In this document: positions 19,368 through 28,727 of the stretch, in pieces
Layout: each line of letters begins with the position of its first letter
Position numbering within the stretch: the first letter of the stretch is position 1
The notes under the pieces: model-generated
Seen by the model: the letters and a program-made list of their open reading frames with translations, nothing else
What the model was told of the DNA's origin: nothing
Databases searched by the model: none
NCBI RefSeq assembly: GCF_000092045.1
Contig: NC_007761.1
Span: 3,165,001 to 3,229,000, forward strand
Direction: 5' to 3'
DNA from: Rhizobium etli CFN 42
GTDB taxonomy: Bacteria; Pseudomonadota; Alphaproteobacteria; Rhizobiales; Rhizobiaceae
DNA: 64,000 nucleotides
Translations under genes and position numbers: made by a program

Positions 19368-19829
19368 ATGACGAACCTCAGACTGGCACTCTACCAGCCG
19401 GACATCCCCGGCAATACCGGCACGCTACTGCGCCTTGCAGCCTGCCTCGGCTTCGCCGTCGATCTGATCGAGCCCGCCGGCTTCAACGTCTCCGACCGCG
19501 ATCTGAAACGGTCGGGCATGGATTATATCGCCGCAGCTGCGCTGACCCGCCATGCCAGCTGGGACCGCTTCGAGGCCTGGCACGCCGCGACCGGCCGGCG
19601 CCTGATCCTCGCCTCGACCAAGGCCGCCGAACGCTACACCGACTTCGTCTTCCGCCCGGACGACGTCCTGCTGTTCGGACGCGAAAGCGCCGGCGTTCCG
19701 GATCACGTGCACGAGAGAGCCGACGCCTGCATCCTCATCCCGATGGTCGAGGGCCAGCGCTCGATCAATGTCGCAATTTCGGCAGCCATGATTGTCGGCG
19801 AGGCGATGCGCCAGACCGTCTGGGCGTGA
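19368..19829 (+). CDS. trmL: tRNA (cytidine/uridine(34)-2'-O)-methyltransferase TrmL
   Basis: 153 residues, the full length of this minimal SPOUT methyltransferase. LALYQPDIPGNTGTLLRLAA, DRDLKRSGMDY, LLFGRESAGVP and the knot segment MVEGQRSINVAISAAM are diagnostic. It methylates the wobble ribose of tRNA-Leu isoacceptors using S-adenosylmethionine. Confidence 0.93.
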   Translation: MTNLRLALYQPDIPGNTGTLLRLAACLGFAVDLIEPAGFNVSDRDLKRSGMDYIAAAALTRHASWDRFEAWHAATGRRLILASTKAAERYTDFVFRPDDVLLFGRESAGVPDHVHERADACILIPMVEGQRSINVAISAAMIVGEAMRQTVWA

Positions 19830-20026
19830 TTGCGCTAATCCGCAAGGGATCGGCGAATATATCGAGAAGTGTCGAAAATCGACATTGTCAATCCACTAAA
19901 CCGGAGTATATTTATTAGCCGGGCAATCAAAAAAATCGCACGATTTGCACTATTTCAACAGCTTGGGAAGATGTGTCCTCAGGCGAACACCCCTCCAAAC
20001 TGACGAAAGCAGAATAAAACAAGAAA

Positions 20027-21673
20027 ATGGATTCCACGATCATCATGATCAACCTGTTCGGAGCCGTGGCGCTGCTGCTGTTCGGCCTCGCGCAGGTGAA
20101 GGACGGCGTGTCCAGGGCCTTCGGCGCCCGGCTGAGAACGGGGCTGGCGACCGGCACGCGCGGCGGCCTTCGCTCATTCCTTTCGGGACTAGTCGCGACC
20201 GTCGCGCTGCAGAGCTCCACGGCAACGGCGCTGATGACCGCCTCCTTCGTCGAACGCGATCTGATCAAGCCGCGCATGGCCCAGATCATCCTGCTCGGCG
20301 CCAATGTCGGCACGGCGATCACCGCATGGATTGTCGCTACCGGCATCGAATGGCTCTCGCCCCTCCTGATCCTTGTCGGCATCGTCCTTTATCGCGGCCG
20401 CTCCAGCACCCGCCAAGGCGGCGGCGCAGCGCTGATCGGCATCGGCCTGATGCTGTTGTCGCTGCATCTCCTGAGCCTTGCGACGGAGCCGATGCGCGCC
20501 TCCCCCGCTCTGGCCGCTTTTATCAGCCTGCTGGACGGCGCTCTGCCCGTGGCTCTCCTTTTCTCGGCAGCGCTCGCATTCGTCTCATCGTCCAGTCTGG
20601 CTGTGGTGGTGCTCATCCTGTCGCTCGCCTCGGCCGGCCTGATCTCTGCCGAACTCGTCATCGTGCTCGTGCTCGGAGCCAATCTCGGCGGCGCGATACC
20701 GCCCGTCGTCGCGACGATGTCCGGGCCGGCCTCCGCGCGGCGCGTCACTCTCGGCAATCTCGCCGTCCGCACGCTCGGCTGCGTCATCGCTCTGCCGCTC
20801 GCGGGCTACGGCGCGGAATTAATCCAGATGCTGCCCTTCGGACCGACAAAGCTTCCGGTCGATGCGCATCTGCTCTTCAACCTTCTGCTCGCCGCCCTCG
20901 CCTGGCCCTTCTCAAGGCCGCTCGCCACGCTGATGACCCGGCTGGTTCCGGATCAGGCCGAGCCGGACACCGCGCCTAAATATCTAGACGCGCATGAACT
21001 TTCGACGCCCGTAATTGCCCTCACCAGCGCCACCCGCGAAGTGCTCGGCATCGGCGACCTCATTGAGCGCATGCTGATCCGGGTCTCCGAGGCCTTCGAA
21101 CGCAATGACGCTGCCAAGCTTTCCGAAATCGCGACCCTCGAAGAGCGCGTCGACAAGCTTCAGCAGGCGGTGAAGGTCTATCTCTCGAAGCTCGGCCGCG
21201 ACGGACTCAGCGACGAAAACGCCCGCCGCTCGATCGTTGTCATCGATTATGCCATCAATCTCGAACATATGGGCGATATCATCGAGAAAGGCTTGCTGGA
21301 GCAGGTATCGAAGAAGATCTCGCTCGGGCTCAGGTTTTCCGACGACGGTCATCAGGAATTGCGTAAGCTGTTCGACCTGACGATCGACAATCTTCGTGTC
21401 GCCCAGACCATCTTCGTCACTCGCGATTTCAATCTTGCGCGTCAGATGATGGAGACAAAGGTGGAGGTCCGGCGCATGGAGAAACAGTCGGCCGAACACC
21501 ATCTGGAGCGCCTGCGTGACGGACGCGCCGACAGTCTGCAGACAAGCTCGCTGCATCTCGATATGCTGCGCGACCTGAAGAGGATCAACGCCCACATCGT
21601 CTCGGTGGCGCATCCGATACTGGATGAAAGCGGCCTGCTGATCGAAAGCCGTGTGCGGACTGCCGTGGAGTGA
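20027..21673 (+). CDS. Na/Pi cotransporter family protein with PhoU-like domain
   Basis: 548 residues. The membrane part contains the two QSS-type repeats of the Na/Pi cotransporter family (VALQSSTATALMTA and a second SSSLAVVVLILSLASAG). The C-terminal 220 residues are helical and PhoU-like. Members take up phosphate with sodium or act as phosphate sensors. Single gene; ATG at 20027. Confidence 0.9.
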   Translation: MDSTIIMINLFGAVALLLFGLAQVKDGVSRAFGARLRTGLATGTRGGLRSFLSGLVATVALQSSTATALMTASFVERDLIKPRMAQIILLGANVGTAITAWIVATGIEWLSPLLILVGIVLYRGRSSTRQGGGAALIGIGLMLLSLHLLSLATEPMRASPALAAFISLLDGALPVALLFSAALAFVSSSSLAVVVLILSLASAGLISAELVIVLVLGANLGGAIPPVVATMSGPASARRVTLGNLAVRTLGCVIALPLAGYGAELIQMLPFGPTKLPVDAHLLFNLLLAALAWPFSRPLATLMTRLVPDQAEPDTAPKYLDAHELSTPVIALTSATREVLGIGDLIERMLIRVSEAFERNDAAKLSEIATLEERVDKLQQAVKVYLSKLGRDGLSDENARRSIVVIDYAINLEHMGDIIEKGLLEQVSKKISLGLRFSDDGHQELRKLFDLTIDNLRVAQTIFVTRDFNLARQMMETKVEVRRMEKQSAEHHLERLRDGRADSLQTSSLHLDMLRDLKRINAHIVSVAHPILDESGLLIESRVRTAVE

Positions 21674-21676
21674 CGG

Positions 21677-21937
21677 TCAGTCGGCCGAAGGCAGGCGGCG
21701 CATGGTGAATTCGATCTGGTCACCGTCGAGTTGACGCCAGCTTTCCACCTCGGTCCAATAGGCGGCTTTCGGATATTCGTCGAACCATTCGCGCGCCTTG
21801 GCGCGCGCGTCGAGGAGGCCGAGGCAATATGTCTCACGCACGAAATGGTCTCTCTTACGGGAAGGATTTTCCGCCCGGTGTCTCGCCATTCTGCGTTTCA
21901 GGCCGTCGAAGGACGGAGGTCCTGGAATTTTTGCCAT
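21677..21937 (-). CDS. Small conserved hypothetical protein
   Basis: 86 residues from ATG 21937, preceded by AGAGGTAGGG. The sequence is basic at the N-terminus (LKRRMARHRAENPSRKRDH) and rich in Trp/Glu later (WTEVESWRQLDGDQIEFTMR). No signal peptide or TM segment. I do not recognise a domain. It ends 3 bases from the convergent Na/Pi gene. Confidence 0.6.
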   Translation of the reverse strand: MAKIPGPPSFDGLKRRMARHRAENPSRKRDHFVRETYCLGLLDARAKAREWFDEYPKAAYWTEVESWRQLDGDQIEFTMRRLPSAD

Positions 21938-22026
21938 CAACCCTACCTCTGTCGAAAAGATAGTATCGAAACCCTTGTTTTGCGAGTCGAATCTTGATGG
22001 CCCGGCCGCAGCTTGGCGGGAGGCGG

Positions 22027-22400
22027 CGCCACATCTAGAGCTTTTCCGGGTTAGCTTGAAGCATTCTGCCGGAGCAGGTTTTCGTCAGAGCAGAGGCGAT
22101 TGGCGATGGGCATACTCCAGGTACGTCCGAGCCGATCGCCTCTGATCCTGGCGGAAAGACGCCCGGCCCACCGGCCGCACCGCTTCGCCGTGGCGAAGCG
22201 ATCAGTGCGTCCGGCGATTTCCAAGTCTTGCAGATTTGCCGGGCAAATCTGCGGGAGGGTTGGCTGAAACGGGCCGGCTGATCGACCGGCCGGCTTGGCC
22301 GTAGAGCTGGGCTACGACGCGCGCCGGCCGGTCGACCATCCGACTCCGTTTGAGCCAACAGAATGCTTCAATCTAACTCGGAAAAGCTCTAGATGTGGCG
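22027..22400. repeat. 374-bp MITE-like inverted-repeat element with internal hairpins
   Basis: Terminal arms 22027-22068 and 22359-22400 are inverted repeats of 42 bases with two mismatches. Inside are perfect hairpins: 22091-22100 with 22135-22144, 22181-22200, 22230-22252 (11-bp arms) and a GCCGGC-rich palindrome near 22272-22293. The open frames inside are not credible genes. It fills most of the gap before hemF. The structure suggests a non-autonomous mobile or structural repeat. Confidence 0.75.
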
Positions 22401-22457
22401 GGCAACGAGGAATGAGCGAGTCGCATCCTGAACGGATGCCGGCCGCGGAGGCGTGAC

Positions 22458-23369
22458 ATGGAAAGACCGGAACTGCCGATCGGCTTGCCTGAGGACATCG
22501 AAGAGAAGAAGACGGCCGCCCGCAACTGGTTCGAAGGACTGCGCGATACGATCTGCGCCTCCTTCGAAGCCCTCGAAGATGAATTGCAAGGCCCCTTGTC
22601 CGATCAGGAGCCCGGCCGCTTCGTCGCCAAGGACTGGTCGCGCGAAGAAGGCGCCGGCGGCGGCGGCCGCATGTCGATGATGGAAGGCCGCGTCTTCGAA
22701 AAGGTCGGCGTCCATACCTCCACCGTCCACGGCGAATTCTCTCCTGATTTTAGCGCCCAGATCCCTGGCGCCAAGGAGGACCCGCGATTCTGGGCCTCCG
22801 GCATTTCGCTGATCGCCCATCCCGTCAATCCCAACGTGCCGGCCGTGCATATGAACACCCGCATGGTGGTCACATCAAGCCGCTGGTTCGGTGGCGGGGC
22901 CGACCTGACGCCGGTGCTGTCGCGCCGCCGCACGCAGGAGGACGAGGACAGCCAGCTCTTCCACAAGGCCATGGAGATCGCCTGCCGGAACCACGCCGTC
23001 GCCGATTACGATGCCTATAAGGCCTGGTGCGACGATTATTTCTTCCTGAAGCACCGCAACGAACCCCGCGGCATCGGCGGCATCTTCTACGACTGGCTGC
23101 ATTCGAGCGAGGAAGCCGGCGGCTGGAACGCCGATTTCGCCTTCACGCGCGATGTTGGCAGGGCTTTCGCCATGGTCTATCCGAAGATCGTTCGCTCCAA
23201 CTTCAACAAGCTGTGGACGGAAGCCGACCGCGACGAGCAACTGATCCGCCGGGGCCGGTACGTCGAATTCAATCTGCTGTATGATCGCGGCACGATCTTC
23301 GGTCTGAAGACCGGCGGCAACGTCGAATCCATTCTCTCGTCGCTGCCTCCGGTCGTGCGCTGGCCGTGA
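22458..23369 (+). CDS. hemF: Oxygen-dependent coproporphyrinogen III oxidase
   Basis: 303 residues. It decarboxylates coproporphyrinogen III to protoporphyrinogen IX in heme synthesis, using oxygen. [45 protein letters not shown] (read in two parts) and [15 protein letters not shown] are family hallmarks. The oxygen-independent counterpart is not in this window. Confidence 0.96.
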   Translation: MERPELPIGLPEDIEEKKTAARNWFEGLRDTICASFEALEDELQGPLSDQEPGRFVAKDWSREEGAGGGGRMSMMEGRVFEKVGVHTSTVHGEFSPDFSAQIPGAKEDPRFWASGISLIAHPVNPNVPAVHMNTRMVVTSSRWFGGGADLTPVLSRRRTQEDEDSQLFHKAMEIACRNHAVADYDAYKAWCDDYFFLKHRNEPRGIGGIFYDWLHSSEEAGGWNADFAFTRDVGRAFAMVYPKIVRSNFNKLWTEADRDEQLIRRGRYVEFNLLYDRGTIFGLKTGGNVESILSSLPPVVRWP

Positions 23370-23471
23370 GACTGTAAAATCTCATTGATAATTCGAGCTG
23401 AGGGACCTTCATAAAAATTCAGTGAGTCCTAACTTTATATGTACGTGCGTAACAATCGGAGGAGGATTGTC

Positions 23472-23735
23472 ATGACGACAAAAAGCGGCTCGCCTGTGTC
23501 CACGGATGCCCAGGAAACATTCCGTGCAATCGACACACCCGAGTTCCTTGTCCGCATCGCCGAAAAACTGCGGGCCAAGAGTGGCTCCGATCTGCCGCTG
23601 TGCTGCTTCATCGAGCAAGTCAAGCTGCAACTGGCCGGCGGAAAGTCGCCGGAGGATCTGCAGAATGACGCAGCCAACAGCAACACGCCCGGCCATCTCT
23701 CGGAGACCTACAAAGCCTGGGCGATGCCCGACTGA
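23472..23735 (+). CDS. Small conserved hypothetical protein
   Basis: 87 residues from ATG 23472, behind a strong GGAGGAGG. No TM segment or signal. SGSDLPLCCFIEQVKLQLAGG suggests an amphipathic helical fold. I do not recognise the family. It precedes another small gene by 113 bases. Confidence 0.6.
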   Translation: MTTKSGSPVSTDAQETFRAIDTPEFLVRIAEKLRAKSGSDLPLCCFIEQVKLQLAGGKSPEDLQNDAANSNTPGHLSETYKAWAMPD

Positions 23736-23848
23736 AGCACCCTCTCCGGTCGCCACCTCCTGCCGGCCGGAACCTTCTCTTCGCACGTACATTTCATCAA
23801 TCGCGTGAAAGCGCGATGGCCGTTGCGTTCCAGACAGAGGAGAAAACC

Positions 23849-24034
23849 ATGAGACTTTTCGAATGCGGCACGCTCGTTCCCGGCTGCGCCTGGCGTACCC
23901 GGGCGGATAATGACGCAGAAGTGGTTCGCCGCGCCGTCGAGCACCTGAAGACTGCGCACGGCGAAACGATCATTCGCGAAAACATGGTTGATAACATCAA
24001 GGCACGCATCCGCGACGAAGCCACCGCCGCCTGA
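23849..24034 (+). CDS. DUF1059 family small protein
   Basis: 61 residues from ATG 23849 behind AGAGGAGA. The CGTLVPGCAWRTRADNDAEVVRRAVEH pattern, with two cysteines and a following helix, fits the DUF1059 family of small proteins of unknown role. Confidence 0.75.
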   Translation: MRLFECGTLVPGCAWRTRADNDAEVVRRAVEHLKTAHGETIIRENMVDNIKARIRDEATAA

Positions 24035-24104
24035 TGGCGGCGAGCGGGTCCTTGCGACAATAATCGAAGCCGCGTCGCATTCATCCGATGCGGCGCCATG
24101 TCGG

Positions 24105-25358
24105 CTATTGCGCGCGTTCCTTCAGGCGGGCGAGCAGCGCCGTCCGGTCTGACGTGAAATTTTCCTCCACCCACTGGTTTTCCAGCACCGCAAGCAGTTC
24201 GCCGACGCGAGGGCCCGAGGCAACGCCCGCCGCGAGCACGTCGCCGCCATTCAGAGGAAACTGCGGCTTCTTCCAGTTCGCGGCCCGATCCATGAGCTTG
24301 CAGAGCCGCGCGGAACGCGCCATTTCGCCAAGATCGCCTTCAGCCTTGCCGCGTGCAACGGCAAGCGCCAGCTTCAGCCGGGTCATGATGCCGTCGGTGC
24401 CGTTGCGGTAGAGTAGCCGTTCGAAAGCGGCCGGCGAGATTTCGTCGTTGACCGGCGCCGCCGTCGCCCAAGCCTTGAGAGTGGCTGCTTCCGCATTGGA
24501 GAGTTTCAGCCGGGCCGCAAGCGCCTCCAACCGCGCCGCCTCCGGCGGCACGATCGCCGCAAGGCGCAGCAGCGGATCAGGAGCCCAGCCGAGCGCCTTC
24601 TCGGTGGCAACAAGCGAAGGGATGGCATCGATCCCCCAACGTTCCGATTCCGGTAGGATCTCCGTCAACACCGCCACCTGCCGCATCCAGAGAAGTGCCC
24701 GGCCGGGATCGGCAGCACCGAGCAGTTTTCTGAGCTCCGACCAGACGCGTTCGGCCGACAGAGTCTTGATTTTCGAACGCGCCGCCGCACAGGCCTTCAG
24801 ACCCTCCGCATCCGGCCGTCCGGAACCGTAATAAGCAAAGAAGCGGAAGAAGCGCAGGATGCGCAGATGGTCCTCGGCGATACGGGTCGATGCATCGCCG
24901 ATGAAGCGGATGTTGCGCTTCTCGATGTCGGCAAGCCCGCCGACCAGATCCACCACCTCGCCGTCGGCATCGGCATAGAGCGCGTTGATCGTCAGGTCCC
25001 GCCGCTCGGCATCGGCCTTCCAGTCCGTGCTGAAGGCGACCTTGGCATGGCGTCCGTCGGTTTCGATGTCGGTGCGCAGCGTCGTCACCTCGAAGGGCTT
25101 GCCGTCGACGACGAGCGTTACTGTGCCGTGCTGAAGGCCGGTCGGCACCGCCTTGAGGCCGGCCGCCGCCGCCCGCTCCAGGACTATCTGAGGCGTCAGC
25201 GTCGTGGCGATATCGATATCGCTGACCGGCAGCCCCATAAGGCTGTTGCGCACCGCGCCGCCGACCACCCGGCCTTCCCCCTCATCGGCGTTGAGCAGCG
25301 CTAGCACCCGGGCGAGAGCCGGGTCGCGGAACCATGCTTGGTCGGCAATGCCGGTCAT
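24105..25358 (-). CDS. cca: CCA tRNA nucleotidyltransferase
   Basis: 417 residues. The class II nucleotidyltransferase head has GGAVRNSLMGLPVSDIDIAT, in which the DxD metal-binding pair is kept. RRDLTINALYAD and the RIAEDHLRILRFFRFFAYYG segment follow. It adds or repairs the 3' CCA of tRNA. It starts in an ATGA overlap with the Nudix gene, so the three minus-strand genes 24105-26625 form one operon. Confidence 0.92.
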   Translation of the reverse strand: MTGIADQAWFRDPALARVLALLNADEGEGRVVGGAVRNSLMGLPVSDIDIATTLTPQIVLERAAAAGLKAVPTGLQHGTVTLVVDGKPFEVTTLRTDIETDGRHAKVAFSTDWKADAERRDLTINALYADADGEVVDLVGGLADIEKRNIRFIGDASTRIAEDHLRILRFFRFFAYYGSGRPDAEGLKACAAARSKIKTLSAERVWSELRKLLGAADPGRALLWMRQVAVLTEILPESERWGIDAIPSLVATEKALGWAPDPLLRLAAIVPPEAARLEALAARLKLSNAEAATLKAWATAAPVNDEISPAAFERLLYRNGTDGIMTRLKLALAVARGKAEGDLGEMARSARLCKLMDRAANWKKPQFPLNGGDVLAAGVASGPRVGELLAVLENQWVEENFTSDRTALLARLKERAQ

Positions 25359-26005
25359 GCATAAAGCCTTTCGTAGAGTGTACGGACGATGCCGGCGGTG
25401 ATGCCCCAGATCATCCTGGTTTCATAGGGCATGCGGTAAAAATGCCGGTCGATGCCGTTGATGATGCGCCTGTCTCGGCGGTGATTGGCCGGGTTCATCA
25501 GGAAGGAAAGCGGCACCTCGAACACGTCGTCCACCTCGGCCGGGTTCAGCGTCAGCGCGAAACCCCGCTCGACGACGCCGAGCACGGGCGTAATGCGGAA
25601 GCCGGTCGAAGCGAGATAGTTCGGCAGCCGCCCGACCGTCTCGACGAAGGAAGCGGGCAGGCCGATCTCCTCTTCCGTCTCGCGGATCGCCGCCATTTCG
25701 GGCGAGATATCGGCCGGATCAATCGAGCCGCCGGGAAAGGCGATCTGGCCGGAATGTTTGCGTAGCGTCGTCGTGCGCTTGGTGAAGATCACACGCGCTT
25801 CCTCGCCGTCGTCGACGACGGGCACGAGCACGGCGGCGTCACGCAGATTGAAGGTCGCCACCTCCTCCACGATATCAGGATTGAGAACATGGTCGCCATG
25901 ATCGCGCCAGGCATGGTCCACCGGCCCGCCATTCTGGTTGAGCGCACGGCGGCGGAATTCGGCTGCTGAGAACAGCGGATAACGTTGGCTGATCGCATCG
26001 TTCAT
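25355..26005 (-). CDS. CoA-type Nudix pyrophosphatase
   Basis: 216 residues. The Nudix box (REtEEEIGL within GGSIDPADISPEMAAIRETE) is preceded by the CoA-pyrophosphatase signature TKRTTTLRKHSGQIAFPGG. Such enzymes cleave CoA or its derivatives. It overlaps both neighbours by four bases (ATGA), evidence of coupling with DUF1285 and cca. Confidence 0.9.
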   Translation of the reverse strand: MNDAISQRYPLFSAAEFRRRALNQNGGPVDHAWRDHGDHVLNPDIVEEVATFNLRDAAVLVPVVDDGEEARVIFTKRTTTLRKHSGQIAFPGGSIDPADISPEMAAIRETEEEIGLPASFVETVGRLPNYLASTGFRITPVLGVVERGFALTLNPAEVDDVFEVPLSFLMNPANHRRDRRIINGIDRHFYRMPYETRMIWGITAGIVRTLYERLYA

Positions 26006-26625
26006 CGGCTAAGTACATCCAGTTCATCGGCCGGCATGACGGGGAAGACCGCGCCGGCAGAGCAGATCGCAAACATCGCCTGCCCTTCCACGTCGAGCGT
26101 CTCGCCGAGCGCGACCAGTTCATACATCACAGGGCGTGACACCAGCGCCTCCAGCCGCCCGCGCACATGCAGATAGGGTTTCAATTCGGCATTTTCGCCG
26201 GCAATGGCAAAGCGCAGCCGATGCTCTCCTCCCGCCTCGACGACATCGCCGACATTGGTGCGGAACGTCAGCACCTGGCGGCCCTCTCGTTCCGTCACGC
26301 TCATCTCCACAGCGACGAAAGGAGCGTCGACGACCCTGATCCCCACCTTTTCCACAGGAGTTACGAGGTAGGTCTTTTCATCCTCGTCCTTTCGCAAGAC
26401 CGTCGAAAACAGCTGCACCAGCGCCGGCCGGCCGATCGGCGTGCCCATGTAGAACCAGGTGCCGTCGGCCCTGATCTCCATGTCGATATCGCCGCAGAAA
26501 GGCGGATTCCAGCGCTCGACCGGCGCTAGCCCCCGTTTTTTATCGCTATTTTCGGCAGAGGCACGCGAAATCAGCGCGGCAAGCCCCGCCGCATCCGCCT
26601 GTCCGTTGATTTCCTCGGCTGCCAT
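26002..26625 (-). CDS. DUF1285 family protein
   Basis: 207 residues. MEIRADGTWFYMGTPIGRPALVQLF and the following TPVEKVGIRVVDAPFVAVEM match the DUF1285 family (function unknown, YqfO/AF0104-unrelated beta-rich fold). First gene of the DUF1285-Nudix-cca operon. Divergent from moxR with 133 bases between. Confidence 0.85.
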   Translation of the reverse strand: MAAEEINGQADAAGLAALISRASAENSDKKRGLAPVERWNPPFCGDIDMEIRADGTWFYMGTPIGRPALVQLFSTVLRKDEDEKTYLVTPVEKVGIRVVDAPFVAVEMSVTEREGRQVLTFRTNVGDVVEAGGEHRLRFAIAGENAELKPYLHVRGRLEALVSRPVMYELVALGETLDVEGQAMFAICSAGAVFPVMPADELDVLSR

Positions 26626-26758
26626 TCTTCCGTCCCGGTTTGTCCTTAACGAAGTGAAGTCACGAGATAGTCATTCGTAACGAACTTGTCAGCCTGTCGC
26701 ATCTCCATAACTCTATCGAGTATGAGGCAGATGTATAAGTCCGCCGATTCGCTGCCGA

Positions 26759-27793
26759 ATGATTCAGCCGTTGGAGATGCCCGTGGGTATGATGAAGACT
26801 GAAGCCAGCCTCGATGAAAAGGCGATCGTCGCCGCCGCCGAAAGGGCGCTCTCCGATATCGCCGCCATCCGCGGGGAAGTCTCGAAAGTGATCTTCGGTC
26901 AGGAGAGCGTCGTCGAGAACACCATCCTCGCTGTGCTGTCAGGCGGTCATGCCCTGCTCGTTGGCGTGCCCGGCCTTGCCAAGACCAGGCTGGTGACGAC
27001 GCTCGGCGAGGTGCTGGGCCTTGCCGCCAACCGCATCCAGTTTACTCCCGATCTGATGCCCTCCGATATCCTCGGCTCCGAGGTGATGGATCAGGACGAC
27101 AGCGGCCGCCGCTCCTTCCGTTTCGTCAAAGGCCCGGTCTTCGCTCAGCTCCTGATGGCCGACGAAATCAATCGCGCCTCACCGCGCACCCAGTCGGCGC
27201 TTCTGCAGGCGATGCAGGAATATCATATCACCATCGCCGGCCAGCGTTATGACTTGCCGGCTCCCTTTCATGTGCTAGCCACCCAGAACCCGCTGGAGCA
27301 GGAAGGCACCTATCCCCTGCCCGAGGCCCAGCTCGACCGCTTCCTGCTGCAGGTCGACGTCAACTATCCCGAGCTCGCCGCCGAGCGCCAGATTCTGCTC
27401 GAGACCACAGGCCTCGGGGAAACCCGGCCGGAAGCCATCATCGATGCGCAGCGGCTGATCGAGATCCAGGCCCTGGTGCGGCAGATGCCGGTAAGCGAAA
27501 CGGTCGTCGACGCCATCCTTTCGCTGGTACGCTCCGCCCGCCCCGGGCAGGGAAATGCCTCGACCGACAAGAACGTCGCCTGGGGTCCTGGCCCGCGCGC
27601 CGGGCAGGCGATGATGCTTTGCGCCCGCGCCCGCGCGCTCTACGAAGGCCGCCTCGCGCCCTCCCTCGATGATATCTTCGCGCTTGCCGAACCCATTCTC
27701 CAGCACCGCATGGCGCTGACTTTCGCTGCCCGCGCCGAAGGCATGTCGGTGCGCGACGTCATCGCCGGACTGGTCAGGCAGGCAAAGGGATAA
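26759..27793 (+). CDS. MoxR-family AAA+ ATPase
   Basis: 344 residues if started at ATG 26759; a GTG at 26783 with GGAG six bases upstream is an attractive alternative. The Walker A variant GVPGLAKT, Walker B LLMADEINRASPRTQSALL and sensor ATQNPLEQEGTYPLPEAQLD are diagnostic of MoxR chaperones. First gene of a four-gene operon with a DUF58 protein and two large membrane proteins. MoxR/DUF58 pairs assist the folding or assembly of metal-dependent or von Willebrand-type proteins. I recall an operon of this type in R. leguminosarum linked to envelope integrity and cell shape. Confidence 0.93.
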   Translation: MIQPLEMPVGMMKTEASLDEKAIVAAAERALSDIAAIRGEVSKVIFGQESVVENTILAVLSGGHALLVGVPGLAKTRLVTTLGEVLGLAANRIQFTPDLMPSDILGSEVMDQDDSGRRSFRFVKGPVFAQLLMADEINRASPRTQSALLQAMQEYHITIAGQRYDLPAPFHVLATQNPLEQEGTYPLPEAQLDRFLLQVDVNYPELAAERQILLETTGLGETRPEAIIDAQRLIEIQALVRQMPVSETVVDAILSLVRSARPGQGNASTDKNVAWGPGPRAGQAMMLCARARALYEGRLAPSLDDIFALAEPILQHRMALTFAARAEGMSVRDVIAGLVRQAKG

Positions 27794-27806
27794 GGAAGCC
27801 GGACGC

Positions 27807-28727
27807 GTGGCATCTATCGGACAGACCGTCAACCCGACGTCAGGCAGCGATGCCCTCTCCCGCGCCAGGCAGCGGGCCTCGCTGATGCCGGACTGCCTTG
27901 TGGAAGCCAAGCGCATCGCCAACACGGTGATCGCCGGCTGGCACGGCCGCCGCAAGCGCGGTATCGGCGAGAATTTCTGGCAGTTCCGCCCCTATGCCGA
28001 GGGCGAGAGCCTGTCGCGCATCGATTGGCGCCGCTCCGCCCGCGACGACCATACCTATGTGCGTGAGCGCGAATGGGAAGCAGCGCACACCATCTGGCTC
28101 TGGTGCGACATGTCGCCCTCGATGATGTACAAGTCGAGCCACGGCAGTGTCTCCAAGGAAAGCCGGGCGCTGGTCGTCATGCTGGCGCTTGCCGAAATCC
28201 TCGCCCGCTCCGGCGAGCGCATCGGCTGCCCCGGCATCATGGAACCTGCCTCCACCCGCAATGCCGCCGAACGCCTCGCAGCCGCGCTCATGCACGCGCC
28301 GCTGACCGGCGGACTGCCGGAAACGGGAATGATCCGCGGCTGGAGCGACCTCGTGCTCATCGGCGATTTCCTGGACGACGCGCCTGTGATCATGGAGCGG
28401 CTCGGCCCGCTTGCCCGCCGCGGCCTGCACGGCCACGTGGTCGAGATAGCAGACCCCGCCGAAGAGATCTTCCCCTATAGCGGCCGCACCGAATTCATCG
28501 ATCCGGAGACGGGGGCCAAGCTCATCTCCGGCCGCGCCGAACACATCCGCGAGACCTATCGCAACGCCTACCTCGCCCGCAGGGAGAGCCTCGGCCAGTC
28601 GCTGCGGCATCTCGGCTGGACCTTTACGACCCACCGCACCGATCATCTTGCCTCGGAGGCGCTGGTTGCGGTCCATATGTACCTGTCCGGCATGCCGGCC
28701 AAGGCCACGCATGGAGGGCTGCTATGA
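27807..28727 (+). CDS. DUF58 domain protein
   Basis: 306 residues from a GTG start, preceded by AAGGAAG, 13 bases after moxR. ENFWQFRPYAEGESLSRIDW is the classic DUF58 motif, with WLWCDMSPSMM as the vWA-like strand carrying a DxSxS-type metal site. It is probably the partner of the MoxR ATPase. Its stop overlaps the next start (ATGA at 28724). Confidence 0.9.
   Translation: MASIGQTVNPTSGSDALSRARQRASLMPDCLVEAKRIANTVIAGWHGRRKRGIGENFWQFRPYAEGESLSRIDWRRSARDDHTYVREREWEAAHTIWLWCDMSPSMMYKSSHGSVSKESRALVVMLALAEILARSGERIGCPGIMEPASTRNAAERLAAALMHAPLTGGLPETGMIRGWSDLVLIGDFLDDAPVIMERLGPLARRGLHGHVVEIADPAEEIFPYSGRTEFIDPETGAKLISGRAEHIRETYRNAYLARRESLGQSLRHLGWTFTTHRTDHLASEALVAVHMYLSGMPAKATHGGLL

Noticed and set aside
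19096..19371. 91-codon frame running into the trmL start
   Set aside because: Weak start context, Cys/Arg/His-rich composition and no recognised motif.
22035..22358. 107-codon frame inside the inverted-repeat element
   Set aside because: Pro/Ser/Arg-rich and explained by the palindromic repeat sequence.
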